Shown here piece by piece: positions 1 to 11,975 of a DNA stretch of 64,000 bases (its first letter is position 1; each line of letters starts with the position of its first letter). This DNA comes from Malania oleifera (Eukaryota; Streptophyta; Magnoliopsida; Santalales; Ximeniaceae). The stretch is from assembly GCF_029873635.1 (NCBI RefSeq), contig NC_080425.1, positions 40,985,390 through 41,049,389 on the forward strand, given 5' to 3'. The notes beneath the pieces are model-generated. The model saw only the letters and a list, made by a program, of their open reading frames with translations, had not been told where the DNA came from and made no database searches. The position numbers and the translations under genes were made by a program.

Positions 1-786
1 GTGTGTAAATAGGACATTTTTCCATTTTTTCATGTACCGAAAACCTGATAGATTCATGCAAACAATTCAAAAATAATCTGCATCGTGCAAAAATCATTTA
101 GTTTGAGCATGCGAGAATCTATATCCACTATCAACATGCAATTCATAATGTATTGTATCAGCCATGCAGTTGGCATTCCAAATAAAGCATTCGAAGTAGA
201 TTCATCAACAATTAATATAGACTATCCATTAAATAATAAATTCATTTTACAAGCAATGGATAGTGGCATTTAGCTCAAAGTAGTTTATAAAAAAATTATC
301 CATTCATAATATAATCATTTAGTAATGATGGATAATAGCATTTAGCTTATCCAAGTCATCCAAAAAATATAAGCACATATTAAAAATGATCATTGGATGA
401 ATTTTAAAGAACTCTCCCTCAATTAAACAACCTAAGCATTTTATCTTATGATCTTAATTTTCATCATTTTATGCTTAACTCTAATCTATAAAATCTAACA
501 GGGGATATGCTACAGATGCATTTGAAAATGATTAATCTTTTAAGCTTCATGATAAGTTAGGGTTATAAGATATAGTATTATGATAAATTTCTTAAACCCC
601 ATTGTTGTGGGATTTACAAAGATATGCTATGTTTGAAATATTTCTACTTAAGCATATACATAGTATCATTAAAAGAATATTGTCCATTTGAATGAGATTT
701 ATTTAAACATGCTTATGAGGTTTAATTTAAGAATTGATAATGATATAAGCACGCACTAGCCAATATTATCATATATTAACCAATCA

Positions 787-832
<46 letters not shown>

Positions 833-1208
833 GCGTAGATTGGATAAGATCATTAAGACTCATTCATATATTGGCTAGATTTTCTTAGGGTTCTTAGTAT
901 AACAATAGTGTATATTAAGGTCTAGAATTTTGAGCATTATACACTATTTAAGCATTTAAGGCATTCTAACCATATTTACAACAATTTCTAAAATCTTATG
1001 AGTATTTAAAAAAAAATATTCCTATTTAGTTTCTCATAAGATGGCATGCAATCATAGAAATATTATATAATTCACAATAATAATCTAACACAAAATGCAT
1101 CAAGTGAATCATAACATGAACTAACTAATAAATTAGAAGGAGGAAAGATATACCTTTGTGTTTTACTTCTTCTGAAGCGTTCGAGCTCGTAGTGGTGTCT
1201 TTTTCTCT
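1..1208. other. AT-rich intergenic stretch
   Basis: No gene is recognised. The sequence is strongly AT-rich with stops in all frames. It holds a (TA)n microsatellite at about 790-830 and many short A/T runs. It ends where the (CAA)n tail of the RTE LINE begins. Confidence 0.6.
790..830. repeat. (TA)n microsatellite
   Basis: About 20 uninterrupted TA dinucleotides, seen directly. Similar AT arrays occur at 1589-1616, 1639-1660, 23938-23961, 26299-26330 and 36009-36032. Confidence 0.95.
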
Positions 1209-1388
1209 CAACAACAACAATAAAACCAAGCCTTAGTCCCACTAAGTGGGGTTGACTATTGAATCATTTTCCACCAATTTATGCGATCATGGACCATTTC
1301 TTTTGATCGATTCAAGAATATTAAATCCTTACTCACTATCTCCTCCCAAGTTATTTTAGGTATACTTCTATCCCTTCTACTGCCCCCC
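1209..1388 (-). mobile_element. RTE-clade LINE, 3' terminal piece
   Basis: On the minus strand this ends in a TTG-repeat tail (plus strand ACAACAACAA at 1210), preceded by the hallmark block read on the plus strand as CCTTAGTCCCACTAAGTGGG. Such a tail and block are typical of plant RTE (BovB-like) LINEs. It is the 3' UTR of the element whose reverse transcriptase lies at 4009-4690; a solo LTR at 1389-4007 separates the two. Confidence 0.75.
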
Positions 1389-1584
1389 TGTAATAACCTG
1401 AGAAAAAATAATTTAAAAAATAATAATTAATTAATTGGAACACTATTAAATTAATGTATTAAATAAACAAATAAAAATAAATAGTATGAAAAAAAGTAAT
1501 TATTAATTAATTAATGAATTAATTAAATATTATTAAATAAAATAAATAAATAAATAAAATAGTAAAGAAAAAAAATTGGAATAA

Positions 1585-1619
<35 letters not shown>

Positions 1620-2784
1620 AGTTTAATATATATAAAGTATAATATATATATATATATATTTATATATAATATGTTAGTTTAATGTATATAAATATGATAT
1701 AATATTAATAAGTTAAAGTAAGGTAAAAAAAAAAAAAGAAACAAAAGATAAGGAAGCCTTTGGCTTCCTGCAAATTTTAAAGTTTCCTGCGCCAGCCTCT
1801 CTCTGTGTCTCTCCGTGCTCTCTCCTGCTCCTCGTCCACTCTCCGTCTCCGCTTCTCTCTCTCCTCATTTCTCGATGGATATTCGACTGATCGAGAAATA
1901 GAAGGTGTCGTTGGGTTCCTAACTCCGCCACCGATATTTCTACTGGAGCGGATTTGTCGTGGGAGCGGCATAGACATCATTCCTAGGAAAATGTATATTT
2001 TACCTAATTTCTCAATTTTTGGTTAAATCTGCTGTTAAATCGACGATTAGGAACCACCACCGGGTCCTAGTCGTCGATATCGTCATTTTGGCGTAAGTAA
2101 TTTTTTAATTGAGGTTTTCTAGACCCTACTCCATAGCGAGAGTGAGATTTGAAAATTTTGAAAATTTGGCTAAATTTAAGGGTATATCTATTTATTTAGG
2201 AATTATGACTCTAGGAAATATTTAAATAATATTTTATTCAAGAATAATTTATTGGAGTTAGAAATTTTTGATTCAGGGTCCGGGTGAGCGCTGCAGGTAT
2301 TTTTCGGAATCCCTATTAGCGTAGTTCAAGAAACCAGGTAAGGGGAAAAATATATTAAATCAGAATTTCTATGAATTTAATGAAAAATTAAATTGTGTTA
2401 TATGTACGTGTATATGTTTCAGTATGGGTAAAATACAAACTGTTTAAATTATATTTTTTTCGGATTTAGGGCTGTTTATTAGATATGTATGTGTGAAAAT
2501 GAACTGATGAAAATGGAAAAATATTTTCATAATATTTATGTAAGACATGAAAGGTATTTTTAGTATATAACATTAAATGTTGGTTGACTTATTTTACAGG
2601 CAATGTATGAATTTTATTGCTAAATTGTGTGGCATGGGTAAATAGAATGTTGTGTGCAAATATATGTTAAATGTATGAGATGCAGGCTAAGTAAGTAAAA
2701 CAATGAGAATAAAATATGATATGGATAATGTTGCCTATGTATGTTAAATGCAACCATGTAAAGGTACAACAGCTGCAAGTCGGG

Positions 2785-2897
2785 TTAGCAGATTTTAGCG
2801 CATTTCTATGTGGACAAACTGATGACAGCTAAAAGGAGCTATGTTAGATTCTAGCGCATTTCTATGTGGACTAACAAATGACGGCTAAAGAGCGGCT
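2785..2897. repeat. ~57-bp tandem duplication inside the solo LTR
   Basis: Two adjacent diverged copies, 2785-2841 and 2843-2897, share TAGCGCATTTCTATGTGGAC followed by a similar ATGACRGCTAAA stretch. Confidence 0.75.
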
Positions 2898-3148
2898 GTA
2901 GTACAAAGGAATGAAATGAAAATGTTATGAAATGAAATGACAAGGAATGAAAATGCAGTGAAATGAAATGTGAAATGTGAATGACACAAATGGAAAAGAG
3001 TCACTTAAAGTGAAACACAAGGAAATGTTAAGTTATGAACATGAAAAAATGTGAATGATTGAATAATGATGGAAAAATTGATGTATTATGATATTAGAAG
3101 TATTTATGTATGTAGAACATGTTATGATTGGGTGAGGCATACTCTTTG

Positions 3149-3495
3149 CCTGAGGGCTTGCTGAGTAAGGCGAGTGCACTAGTAGCTTCAGATGTGGCAG
3201 TAGCTGCATAACGCACTAGGCCAGAGGGAACTTACTTGTATGGGAAGGTAGAATTTCATATCCTTAGGGCCTTTGTCGGTAAACTATTGTTGAATGCGTG
3301 AGTACGAGATCGGTTTAACACTTGAGGGCTTACTGAGTAAGGTGAGTGCCCTGATATGCTTAAATCGTGACCTTCGGGTTGCTAAATGTATGAGAGCAGA
3401 GGGGTACTACTTGTATGGGCGGGTAATCACCCCTATCCTTGGGTAATCTCGTGGGTAAACCTTTGCATGTGATTGTTAGGTTCAGAAAACGATTT
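3149..3495. repeat. ~172-bp diverged tandem repeat inside the solo LTR
   Basis: Two copies, about 3149-3319 and 3320-3495. Both open with TGAGGGCTTRCTGAGTAAGG and both carry ACTTGTATGGG followed about 25 nt later by TATCCTT and then GGTAAAC. The period of about 172 bp is close to satellite-monomer size, but only two units are seen. Confidence 0.7.
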
Positions 3496-4008
3496 CAATG
3501 TTATATGGTGATTTGCAAATGAAATAAAAATGATATCTATTTATCTCATGTAGGTCACACGCTATTTTAATATATGGTTTCTTCCCTTACTGAGATGTGT
3601 CTCACCCGAATATGAATTTATCTTTTTCAGGATTTCCTTGAGTTCGAGCTTAAAGAGCTCGAGATTTTATAGCATTTTTGGTAAATAGAAAAAGAAAATG
3701 GTATATTTTTATGTTAGTTTTGATATGTATATTTCATGTTTTATAATTTATGTTTTAAGTTTTATAAGATATGGATAGTTGTGAAACATACTGGTATTAG
3801 TGGATAATGTTTTGGAGACATGTATGTATTTGAATACTGGTGGATGATTAATTTATTATGGTTGGTAGTTAGAATTAGTAAACTCTAGTATTATGTTATA
3901 TGGAGATTATGGTTATGTTTTTCGCTGCGTATATTATGAGTTATGGATTATCAGGATATTATCAGGTATAACGTGCCAAACTCAGGTTTAAGGTTCGGGG
4001 CGTTACAC

Positions 4009-4690
4009 ACCCCCCCCCCCACAGTAACTAAGTCACTTTTCCTCACAGGTGCACTATGTGACCTACGTTGCAAGTGTCCATACCATTTAAATCATCCCTC
4101 CCTCTTCTTATCTTCTATAAGAACTACACCTAACTTACCACGAATATGTTCATTCCTTAATTTATCTTTCAATGTTATACCACTCATCCGTCTAAGCATT
4201 CTCATCTCGACAACTTTTACTTTTTGGATATTATGTTTCTTCATCGCCCAACATTTTGATCCATATAGCATAGATGATCTTATAGCTGTCCTATAAAACT
4301 TCCTTTTCAATTTTAAGGGTATTCTACGATCACATAGCACACTTGAAGCACTTCTCCATTTTACCCAACTTACTTTAACTCTATTCATTACATCATCTTC
4401 AATTTCTCCTTCAGCTTGCATAATAGATCCAAGGTATCGAAATCTACAAGTGCTATGTATTTCTTTATCATCAAGTTTAACTTTGTCTCCAATATTCCTC
4501 CTATCATTACTAAAATTACATTTCATATATTCCGATTTATTTGTACTTATCCTAAATCCTCTAGATTCCAAAGATTCTCTCCATAATTCTAACTCATCCT
4601 ATACTTCGTCCCTAATTTCGTCAATTAATACAATATCATCTGCAAACAACATACACCATGGGAGAACATACTCATCCTCTTTTTCTCTCT
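4009..4690 (-). mobile_element. RTE-clade LINE, reverse transcriptase C-terminal part
   Basis: The minus strand encodes the end of a non-LTR reverse transcriptase of the plant RTE type. The catalytic block reads LFADDIVLI (FADD codons at 4635-4646). It is followed by the thumb and C-terminal regions with ESRGFRISTNKSEYMKCNFS, FRYLGSIMQ, MLYGSKCWAMKK and EMRMLRRMSG, the usual order for this family. One in-frame stop (4599-4601) lies between the FADD block and the C-terminal reading frame (4092-4571), and the element is 5' truncated near 4690, so it is a dead copy. The 3' end continues at 1209-1388 beyond the solo LTR. Confidence 0.85.
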
Positions 4691-4739
4691 TGATTTTTCA
4701 AAATTCTTATGATTCCCCAAATCCTTAGCACTTATAAGA

Positions 4740-5081
4740 ACATACACTCATAAAAGCGTTAGTGACTAAGGCACAGTAAAAGTATGCATGGCACTCAAGA
4801 TGATATGCATTAAGTTCAAGTCATGCACTTTCAAATCATTTTCATCTTTGCATCACTTTTTTTGTACTGGGATATGATAACTCTGACAAATATTTTCCAA
4901 ATCCTCCAGTCAATTGATTTTACAAAAGCATTTTCAATAATCAAATGGTAAAATCTATATAATAAAAGTAGTGCAGGATTCGTAAAGGGTTTATCCTCAA
5001 AACAGAGATACACCGAAGATGAGCCGTTGCGATCTTTAGCATAAGTGGTTAAGCTTTTTGCAACGAGACTTTGATACCAAT
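4740..5081 (-). mobile_element. Internal leader fragment of LTR family A element
   Basis: This stretch follows the LTR at 5082-7010 on the minus strand. Directly next to the LTR edge the minus strand reads ATTGGTATCAAAGTC, a primer-binding-site-like sequence close to the initiator-Met type (TGGTATCA). No gag or pol is recognised before the sequence gives way to the RTE LINE at about 4690-4740, so only a short internal piece remains. Confidence 0.5.
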
Positions 5082-7010
5082 TGTGGGAATTTGTGTGATC
5101 CCAAGAGGGGGGTGAATTGGACATTTAAAACTTTTTCGCTAATTTAAACAATTACGTCGATTCATCACATCTCATATCTCATTCGAAATAAAACATGTAT
5201 GCAAAGTAAGTAAGCAATGTGTGCATACATAGACATGTGCTGCATATCTCATTAAATAAATTCTGTGTGCATGCAAGATGGTTATATAACAAAATATGAA
5301 CAAGCTTGCACATACTGAAATTAAAGTGCAGAAAGTAAATGAGATAGGGAGAGAGAGACACACGATATTTGTTATCGAAGCTTGGCCAAATCAGCTTATG
5401 TCCCCGTCTAGGGCATACTCCCCAAGGATTAAACTAAATCTACTCACTTAAATGGGCGGAGCAGAAGCCGTTTACATCCTCTCCTTACGGGGTAAGGAAA
5501 ACCTCAACTCAAATATAAGGTTGTGCCCAACTTGTCTCACTTACGGGGCTAAAACTCCCAAATTCAATTTTTGGGCTGAACCGAACTGATCTCACTTATG
5601 GGGCTGAAACTCCCCAGTTCAATTAATGGGATGAACCCAACCAGTACAATAAAATCATTTTTGTACATAAAAATGCTTCTGAAAATACAAGTAAAGATGT
5701 ACACGTTTAAGCTCTACAATGCACTCTAATATGATATGAGTTATGCTCAGTAGAGTAAGGGTGTTTTTTAAAAGATGATATTGCAATCTTTGAAAAGAAT
5801 GTATATGATAAAAAGCTTCAAAGATTTAAATCCTACAAAAGATTTTCTCCAAACAATATTTTTCAAGAACAAACTGGAGAATCTAGGGTTTTGATTTCAA
5901 ATGATTTTGCACAACAAAAATGTCTATACAAATTACTTAGCTGTAAAAATGATTTACAAATAAATGAAAAAGAGTTTTGGAGAGTAAAAGATTTGCCCCA
6001 AGAAAAGAGTTTTACAATAAAATGTGTTTTGGGGGAACTTTGATTAGGATAAAATTAGAGAGAAAAGTTGGCTAATCAAAGTTGCTAATCTAAGTTATGA
6101 AAGGGGTATTTATAGTTTTTCAACAAAATATAACCGATTGGAACCTATTGGGAATTTTAGAAAAGTTTAATCCCAATTACCCTTAATTATTCGCGGTAAA
6201 AATATGGCAACTTGAGAGTTTCGGTCGCCCGGTCCTTAGGTCCGGTCGCCCAAACAGACACAGATAGAAAAGTTAATTTTTCATGTTTGAGTGCCCAAGG
6301 AAAAATTTGGGTGGCTGAGCCAAGGCGATTTTCCAAAAGATCGAGGTTCAGTTGCCTGGTGAATGGTTGAATTTTTTGAACCTTATAATTCAGTTGCTCA
6401 GGGTGATTTTGAACCACAGGTTTGGGCACCCTAGGACAGTGAAAAAAGTGACTTTAGGAGTTCGGTCACCTGGTGATGCTTAGTTCAACACTAGGACGGT
6501 CGCCCAAGCCTTAGTCAACAAATTGACCTCCAGCTAGTTCAGTCGCTTGAACTATTTTAACTTTCTAAGTTTGATCGCCCAAAGCCCAATTTTTTTACCT
6601 TAAATCATTTAAACCTTTTGTATGATTTTGGCTTTTATGAAAAGGTTTGTCTTCCAAAATTTTAGGTCTCCTAAGGTCAATCTATGGCCAACTAAGCTAA
6701 CCCAAAAAATCCAACGTCAATCAACCGAATCCCCAAGGTCAATCTATGGTCTTGAGTATTAAAACATATCATGCAAGTGCATGCAATATTACATACGAAA
6801 ATAATAAAAATTAATGCAATACAATTAAACTCAAATGTCTTCTTCTTCTCCTTTGCTCTTTGACATCATGAAATACACCAGTTTTGAGCTTTTAAGTCCT
6901 GTATTGGCTTTCATGTTCTCTTGATCTTATGTGTGACCTGAATTATACATGTTTAACACACATAAGAGGCATTTGTGTTTATCACAGAGATCGGACTCAA
7001 AAAGCCAACA
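5082..7010 (-). mobile_element. LTR of unclassified family A (copy A)
   Basis: Plus-strand TGTGGGAATTTG at 5082 to AAAAGCCAACA at 7010 gives TG...CA ends and about 1.93 kb. On the minus strand it starts TGTTGGCTTTTTGAGTCC and ends TTCCCACA, followed by a primer-binding-site-like sequence. A minus-strand TATA box (CTATAAATACC) is at about 6104-6118. Two further partial copies of this family are in the window (24350-25733 and 54163-54590), recognised by the shared start and a shared region with ATGCATGC-like and AATAATAAAAATTAA motifs. Upstream of TATA there is a spread of CGGTCGCCC motifs. The superfamily is not assigned; the copy is old. Confidence 0.6.
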
Positions 7011-7165
7011 TAAAGCAATGCATATCATCCCTTTCTAATGACATACACAGCACAAACATAAAGAAAAAAAAAAAACATATATAACCATGCATATACACGT
7101 AAACAAACACACAATCACACAAGAGGTAGATCAACTCTCAAAATCCCCAGTGGAGTCACCAAAGT
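7011..7165 (-). mobile_element. Leader of Tat-like element with primer binding site
   Basis: Adjacent to the LTR edge the minus strand reads TTTGGTGACTCCACTGGGG, which resembles the tRNA-Arg-type primer binding site used by plant Tat/Ogre gypsy elements (established for the family). Only about 155 bp of leader remain before the family-A LTR. Confidence 0.55.
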
Positions 7166-9404
7166 TGTTGACACCGGTGGCCCGTTTTGATTGCCAACAT
7201 GTTTGGTGACTATATGAAAACAAACTAAGTAAAGAAAACCAAGCCATTTATTTTATAAAATAGAGTCACCACTTAATTTATTTTTTTTTTTGAAAAGGTA
7301 AAAACAAAGGGAAAACTATTTTGAATAGATATTGGGTCCTAGAATACCATTGTGAATAGGAAAGATAGTCATTTAAATTTCTTTTTAAATGAAATTTGAA
7401 GACCTAGCACCCTAAGACACCCATTCCAAGGATGGTAACTCTACATACCTTGTGTGTGTGTCCCCCATTTTAAAAATTATTTTAAAAAAATAAGGAATAT
7501 ATCGAATGGCAGTAATAGTTGATTGATCATGTACAAAGGTCAGTCAACCACTCACTACAACTTTCATTGTTTTAATTTGTTTTTTTTTTATAAAAAATTT
7601 AGACTTTAAATCTCTTTTGAAAAAGGTTTTCACAGAGTTTGCTCGAAGGACTTAACCCCATGAAAACTCTACTATTTTATCCCCTTTCAAAACAACACAT
7701 ATTTATGCACAAAGAAAGGAAAACAAGAAGGAAAAAAGAAAAAAAAATGATTTTATGTTTTTGATTGCTACGGCTAAGTCCACATATGTAGATTGCCTAC
7801 ATATCTTTCAAAGAGGAATCAAAACCATCTATAGTTCACCAAAACATATTCAAAGTTAATTTTAGAAAACATTTTGATGAAATCCTTGAAATCGCTTGAA
7901 AACACTTGAAAAATTTTGGAGTTTTGATTTGAAAAATCTTTGTTTTATTAAAAAAAAAAAAAACTTTGACTTTTCAGTGAGTCCTTTGCAAAATAGAGAT
8001 TTAAAACCAATTTTTAGTTTGAAAACATGACATTTTTCTAACCCCAAACCCTTAGGTTATTACTTTGGTGGGAGAACCACATACCAACCTTGAAAATTTG
8101 TTTTTTAGAAACTTGAAAACTTTGAAGAATGTCCAAAAGCCACATGATGGGCATCTAATCCACGTTGTTTTTATTTAAAACTTGAAGTCACTTGAAACCT
8201 CTTGAAACTTCTATTTTAAGATGAAACATTGGTTTTCATGGAAAAACCACCAAACCATATTGAAATATTAGCATTCAAACTAAACTATACACTCTAGAGA
8301 GTGTTTAGACCCAAAAACAACATTAAAATCCCAATAAAATCTTGAGCAAATGGCTAAATATTTGGCCTTTAGATGCACTCGTCGATTGGTGGCAAAAGTC
8401 AATCGACTATTGACTTGTAGCCAACAACTACTTTTTAAGCTATGGGTTGCAGGCATGGTTGACAGTCTATACGTCCTCACCTAGGAAAATACAAATTTGA
8501 AGCAAAAAGTTGCGATTCTTTTGAAAACTAATCTATAATTCTACTCGAGAAAAACCCTAGATGACATATAGACAATAAAACACGTAATATGGCACCATAC
8601 ATGCTTTCATGTAAAAGTCAAAACAATGCTTGAAAATAACAGAGGAGTAGGCAACGTGACTAACCTTATGATGCTATCTCAAGAGTATGCAAGTGGGGAT
8701 GCTCTTATTCTAATGCACACACGCCGAAAACCAAAGACGAGAAGAATGTGTGAACGTAAACTCTTAAATCCAAGCTGAAAGAAACTTTATTCCCAATCCA
8801 AAGGTACTCAATATCTCCGTGTTTTTCTCTATTAATTTCTTTCTTACTCCCACTTGAATGTTCCTTGAAAGATCTTCCAATGGTTTATTTATAAACCACC
8901 CAAGAGATGGAGGATAACAACACCTTGAGTTTGAATTTCAAAAATTCAAATTTAAACTAATAACCACCAACCAATAGTTATCAACTGCCCTAGTTGTTGC
9001 CTTATATGGAGCAACTTCCAAGACATTTGGCAGGCCCAAATTTAATAGCTAACCAAATGAGGACAACTCAAGAATTTTGAAAATTCACTATGTTGGTCGA
9101 TCGCCTACAAAGGTTGGTTGACCTTTATAAGGTGGCATCAAAACTAGAGAAGGAAAAAAAGTTCGATCAACCACCAATAAGTGATCGGTTGATTGCTTAT
9201 GCTGCAACTTTTCTTCTTGAAATTGAGCTTAATTTTTTGTACTCTCATCTTGGTCTTATTAAATTGGGTGAAAAAAAAAAAAAGATTTTTGACACACTTA
9301 AATCTTTATTGTTGTGTAGATTAATCACCTTTTATTGAATCTCCATCGATGACTATTTCTTGGGTTCAATTTTTTATTTCTACATTTTTTTAATTGTGTT
9401 TACA
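7166..9404 (-). mobile_element. LTR of a Tat/Ogre-like Ty3/gypsy element
   Basis: Plus-strand TGTTGACACCGG at 7166 to TTGTGTTTACA at 9404 gives an LTR of 2.24 kb with TG...CA ends. It is read on the minus strand because the Tat-like primer binding site abuts its 7166 edge. About 90 bp inside that edge the minus strand has GTGGTGACTC, matching in position the GTGGCGACTCC near the 3' end of the solo LTR at 15744-18558. A minus-strand TATA (TTTATAAATAA) lies near 8884-8894. GGTCGATC/GGTTGACC-type motifs lie upstream of it (9090-9200). No coding domain is seen; it is a fossil. Confidence 0.55.
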
Positions 9405-11872
9405 CAACATTTTTAGGGGGGGAAAAAAAATGTTGTACAAACAATATTGAGCATTTACTATGGAATGGCTTGCATAGTTCGATTTGTCTTTGATCTCTCT
9501 ATTCATACTACACTGATATTGAGATTTATGGTTTGATGTCAAACTCATGCACTAATTTTTCTTAGTTAGATAATTTGAATGTTAGTGATCCATTATTTAT
9601 TTCTTAATATTTAGATAATCCTGTTTTCTCTATTAATTAGGTCTTGTTAAGTTTCATGTTAAGTTTGTGGTGAAATCTTACTTGAAGTAGGCAAAGAAAG
9701 CTTCTTCGCCAATGAAACACTCCTCCAACTGCACAGGTGTGTTCCTTGTGTTCAGTCGCTTGCATTAATTAGGTCATGTCAAGTTTGTGTTGAAATCCTT
9801 ATTGCTTGCTGCTAAATTGACCTCAATATGTATTGATGCCAATCTTGTGCTGTAATGTATGCCATTTGTGATAGTCTTCCTACTGTAATTTAAAAATCAT
9901 TGAAAGCTAACATATATAAAATAAAATAAAAATGTTCATGTATTGATGATTTGAGAATAGCGTGTGCACAACTCAAACAAACTTCTCAATCGAAGTTTAG
10001 AGAATGTGAAAATTTGGAAAGCAATTCTATTTTTTAGAAGAAACAAATAGAATTGAACCTACTTCAATTTCTTCTAAAGAGCACTAGAAGAAAGAAATTG
10101 GGGCAATAGCATCACAAAAATTGAGTGGAAGTAAAAAATTCATCATACTAATCTAAAATTTGTAGGTGGTCCAAAATTGTCTACTAATTAAGAATTTCAT
10201 GTAGGGCTAGTAATAATTCTTGGAGACATCCTATGTTTTAGAATGTAGTCACATGATAAATGGGTGTGGGTGTGACCTTGAGCATTTGTGCACAAGCGTT
10301 GTAGGGAACACATGAGTTTATTTGCTCTTGGACTTGGCTTTTTTTAAGCAAATAAATTACCTGTTGTTTTAAAGCTATGGTTTATCTTTAAAAATTTTAA
10401 TTACTATTAAACAATGCATTACATTAGTTGAAGTTTGAGCTTGTGTTCATATGGAAATTTGAATGAAAATTTCGACCATGTGTTGTTTTGTTATTTAATT
10501 CAAGATGTGCAAACTATTCATCTTAGGCTTCCTTTTAATATGGCAACGTATGCTCCTTGCATTCTTTGTTTTCTCGCTCAAATTTTCTTTTCTTTATTAA
10601 AAAAAAGAAAGAAAGAAAGAAATTGGGGAACCCAATAAATTCAATTAGCCACCCTAATCACTATCTTAAACTTCTAGGCCAAATTCTTCATCAATTAATT
10701 TTTTTCTATACCTTGTTACTATCAAAAACCAAATATATATTTTTCCAGTTCTGCCATGGCAGCATAGCAGAGAAAGTGATGAATGGTTGGAAGTAACTTT
10801 TTCTGCATAGGCAGTAAATAGCCAGTGGCATAGGATGTGTCCTTTCATCGTTCTGGATTCATGTTAAGGGATAGGAAACTAAGATTGGATGAGGGGTGGG
10901 TTATGGAATGTGAATTTGAGTTAATTCAAAACTGGAATATGTCAAACACAGGTACCCTTGAAAAATAAGTGGTGGATATAGAAAGTCATATTGTCGAGAT
11001 CTATCTCGTTCGTAAGCCTTGAAAGTCCATTTTTGTCCAAACTTCATCTCATATTGATGAGGCAAGCAAGTTTGAAGCAAAGAAATTTCTTAGTTTGAAA
11101 ACTCTTCAAGTCTTTCGAGTCTCTGAACCTTGCTAGGGCATTTGCATATGATGGCTTTAGTTTGGGAAGCTAAAGCCAAATTGTTAGCCGCAGTATATTT
11201 TGAATTACGGGACAATACCAAAATATATGGCTACAAATAGCATACACTAGAAGAAAAAAAAAAAAAAAAACCCCAAAGCAGCAGCAGCAGCAGCAGCTAA
11301 GATGGTCCAAGAAGAATAAAGAGTTTCATTCAAATTGTGATGTTTATTCTTGTGATTTATTCCAATTATAGTTATTGTCATATCTAGATGACCATAATTC
11401 TAAACCACCTTCCAGCCACATATATTTGGAAGGAGATGGTCAAATAACAAATTGTATTAGAATTCGATGGTTAAATTGGAATATACCGTATTTCGGCAGT
11501 CTCCAATACTATCATAGCTCACTTTCAAAAACTTGGATGTTAAATAAAAACAGTGGCCTGCACTGCACACATCAAGAACATATAGGGAACAACTACATAT
11601 CCTAATAAATTAAAAACATGTCAGCAAAATTCTGTTGAAATTATTTTCACATATTAACAGTTTCTCACTTTAATATCATAAAAGGGAAAAAAAAAAAAAA
11701 AATCTATAAGCACCCTCAATTAGCTGCATTTTGGTACAGAAATCCAATAAGTATTGAACTTTGCGATGCAGTCATTGCGAAAAAATGTCCATTGCAAAAA
11801 TATGTCCAAGTTTTCATTCCACAAGACCATCTAATCCCCTGATTGTTTTGGTCTAGATAGCAATTCTGGTTC
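9405..11872. other. 3' flank of the CMC4 gene, no recognised gene
   Basis: Low-complexity AT-rich DNA with a GAAA run near 10603-10620 and a (GCA)n run at 11278-11297. No exon or transposon family is recognised. The CMC4 3' UTR must begin at 11872 and run leftward, but its end cannot be placed. Confidence 0.5.
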
Positions 11873-11975
11873 TTACTTCGAAATCCTCAAAAGGTCAGAA
11901 ACAGAAGCACAATGTGTTGAGCTGTAGTTGCATTTCTCGCAACAAATTTGCAGCGATTCAATGGCTTTAAGGCAC
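11873..11975 (-). CDS. CMC4: CMC4 exon 2 (terminal coding exon)
   Basis: Encodes residues 29 (last base) to 62 plus TAA (11875-11873). It opens CLKAIESLQICCEKCNYSST, carries the second and third CX9C pairs and ends DLLRISK. The acceptor on the minus strand is TTTGTATAG|G after a run of T. The reading phase matches exon 1 exactly. Confidence 0.88.

Larger units (their letters stand above)
1389..4007 (-). mobile_element. Solo LTR, probably Ty3/gypsy chromovirus, inside RTE LINE
   Basis: A 2.6-kb block starts TGTAATAACC and ends GGGGCGTTACA, giving the TG...CA ends of an LTR. There is no gag or pol homology inside, so it reads as a solo LTR. It sits inside the RTE LINE 3' region, in a run of C, so the target duplication (C residues on both sides) cannot be measured exactly. 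Orientation is inferred from the ends: read on the minus strand it starts TGTAACGCCCCGAACC, a common chromovirus LTR start. It contains AT arrays and two internal direct-repeat pairs (2785-2897 and 3149-3495). A solo LTR normally arises by recombination between the two LTRs of one element. Confidence 0.6.
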
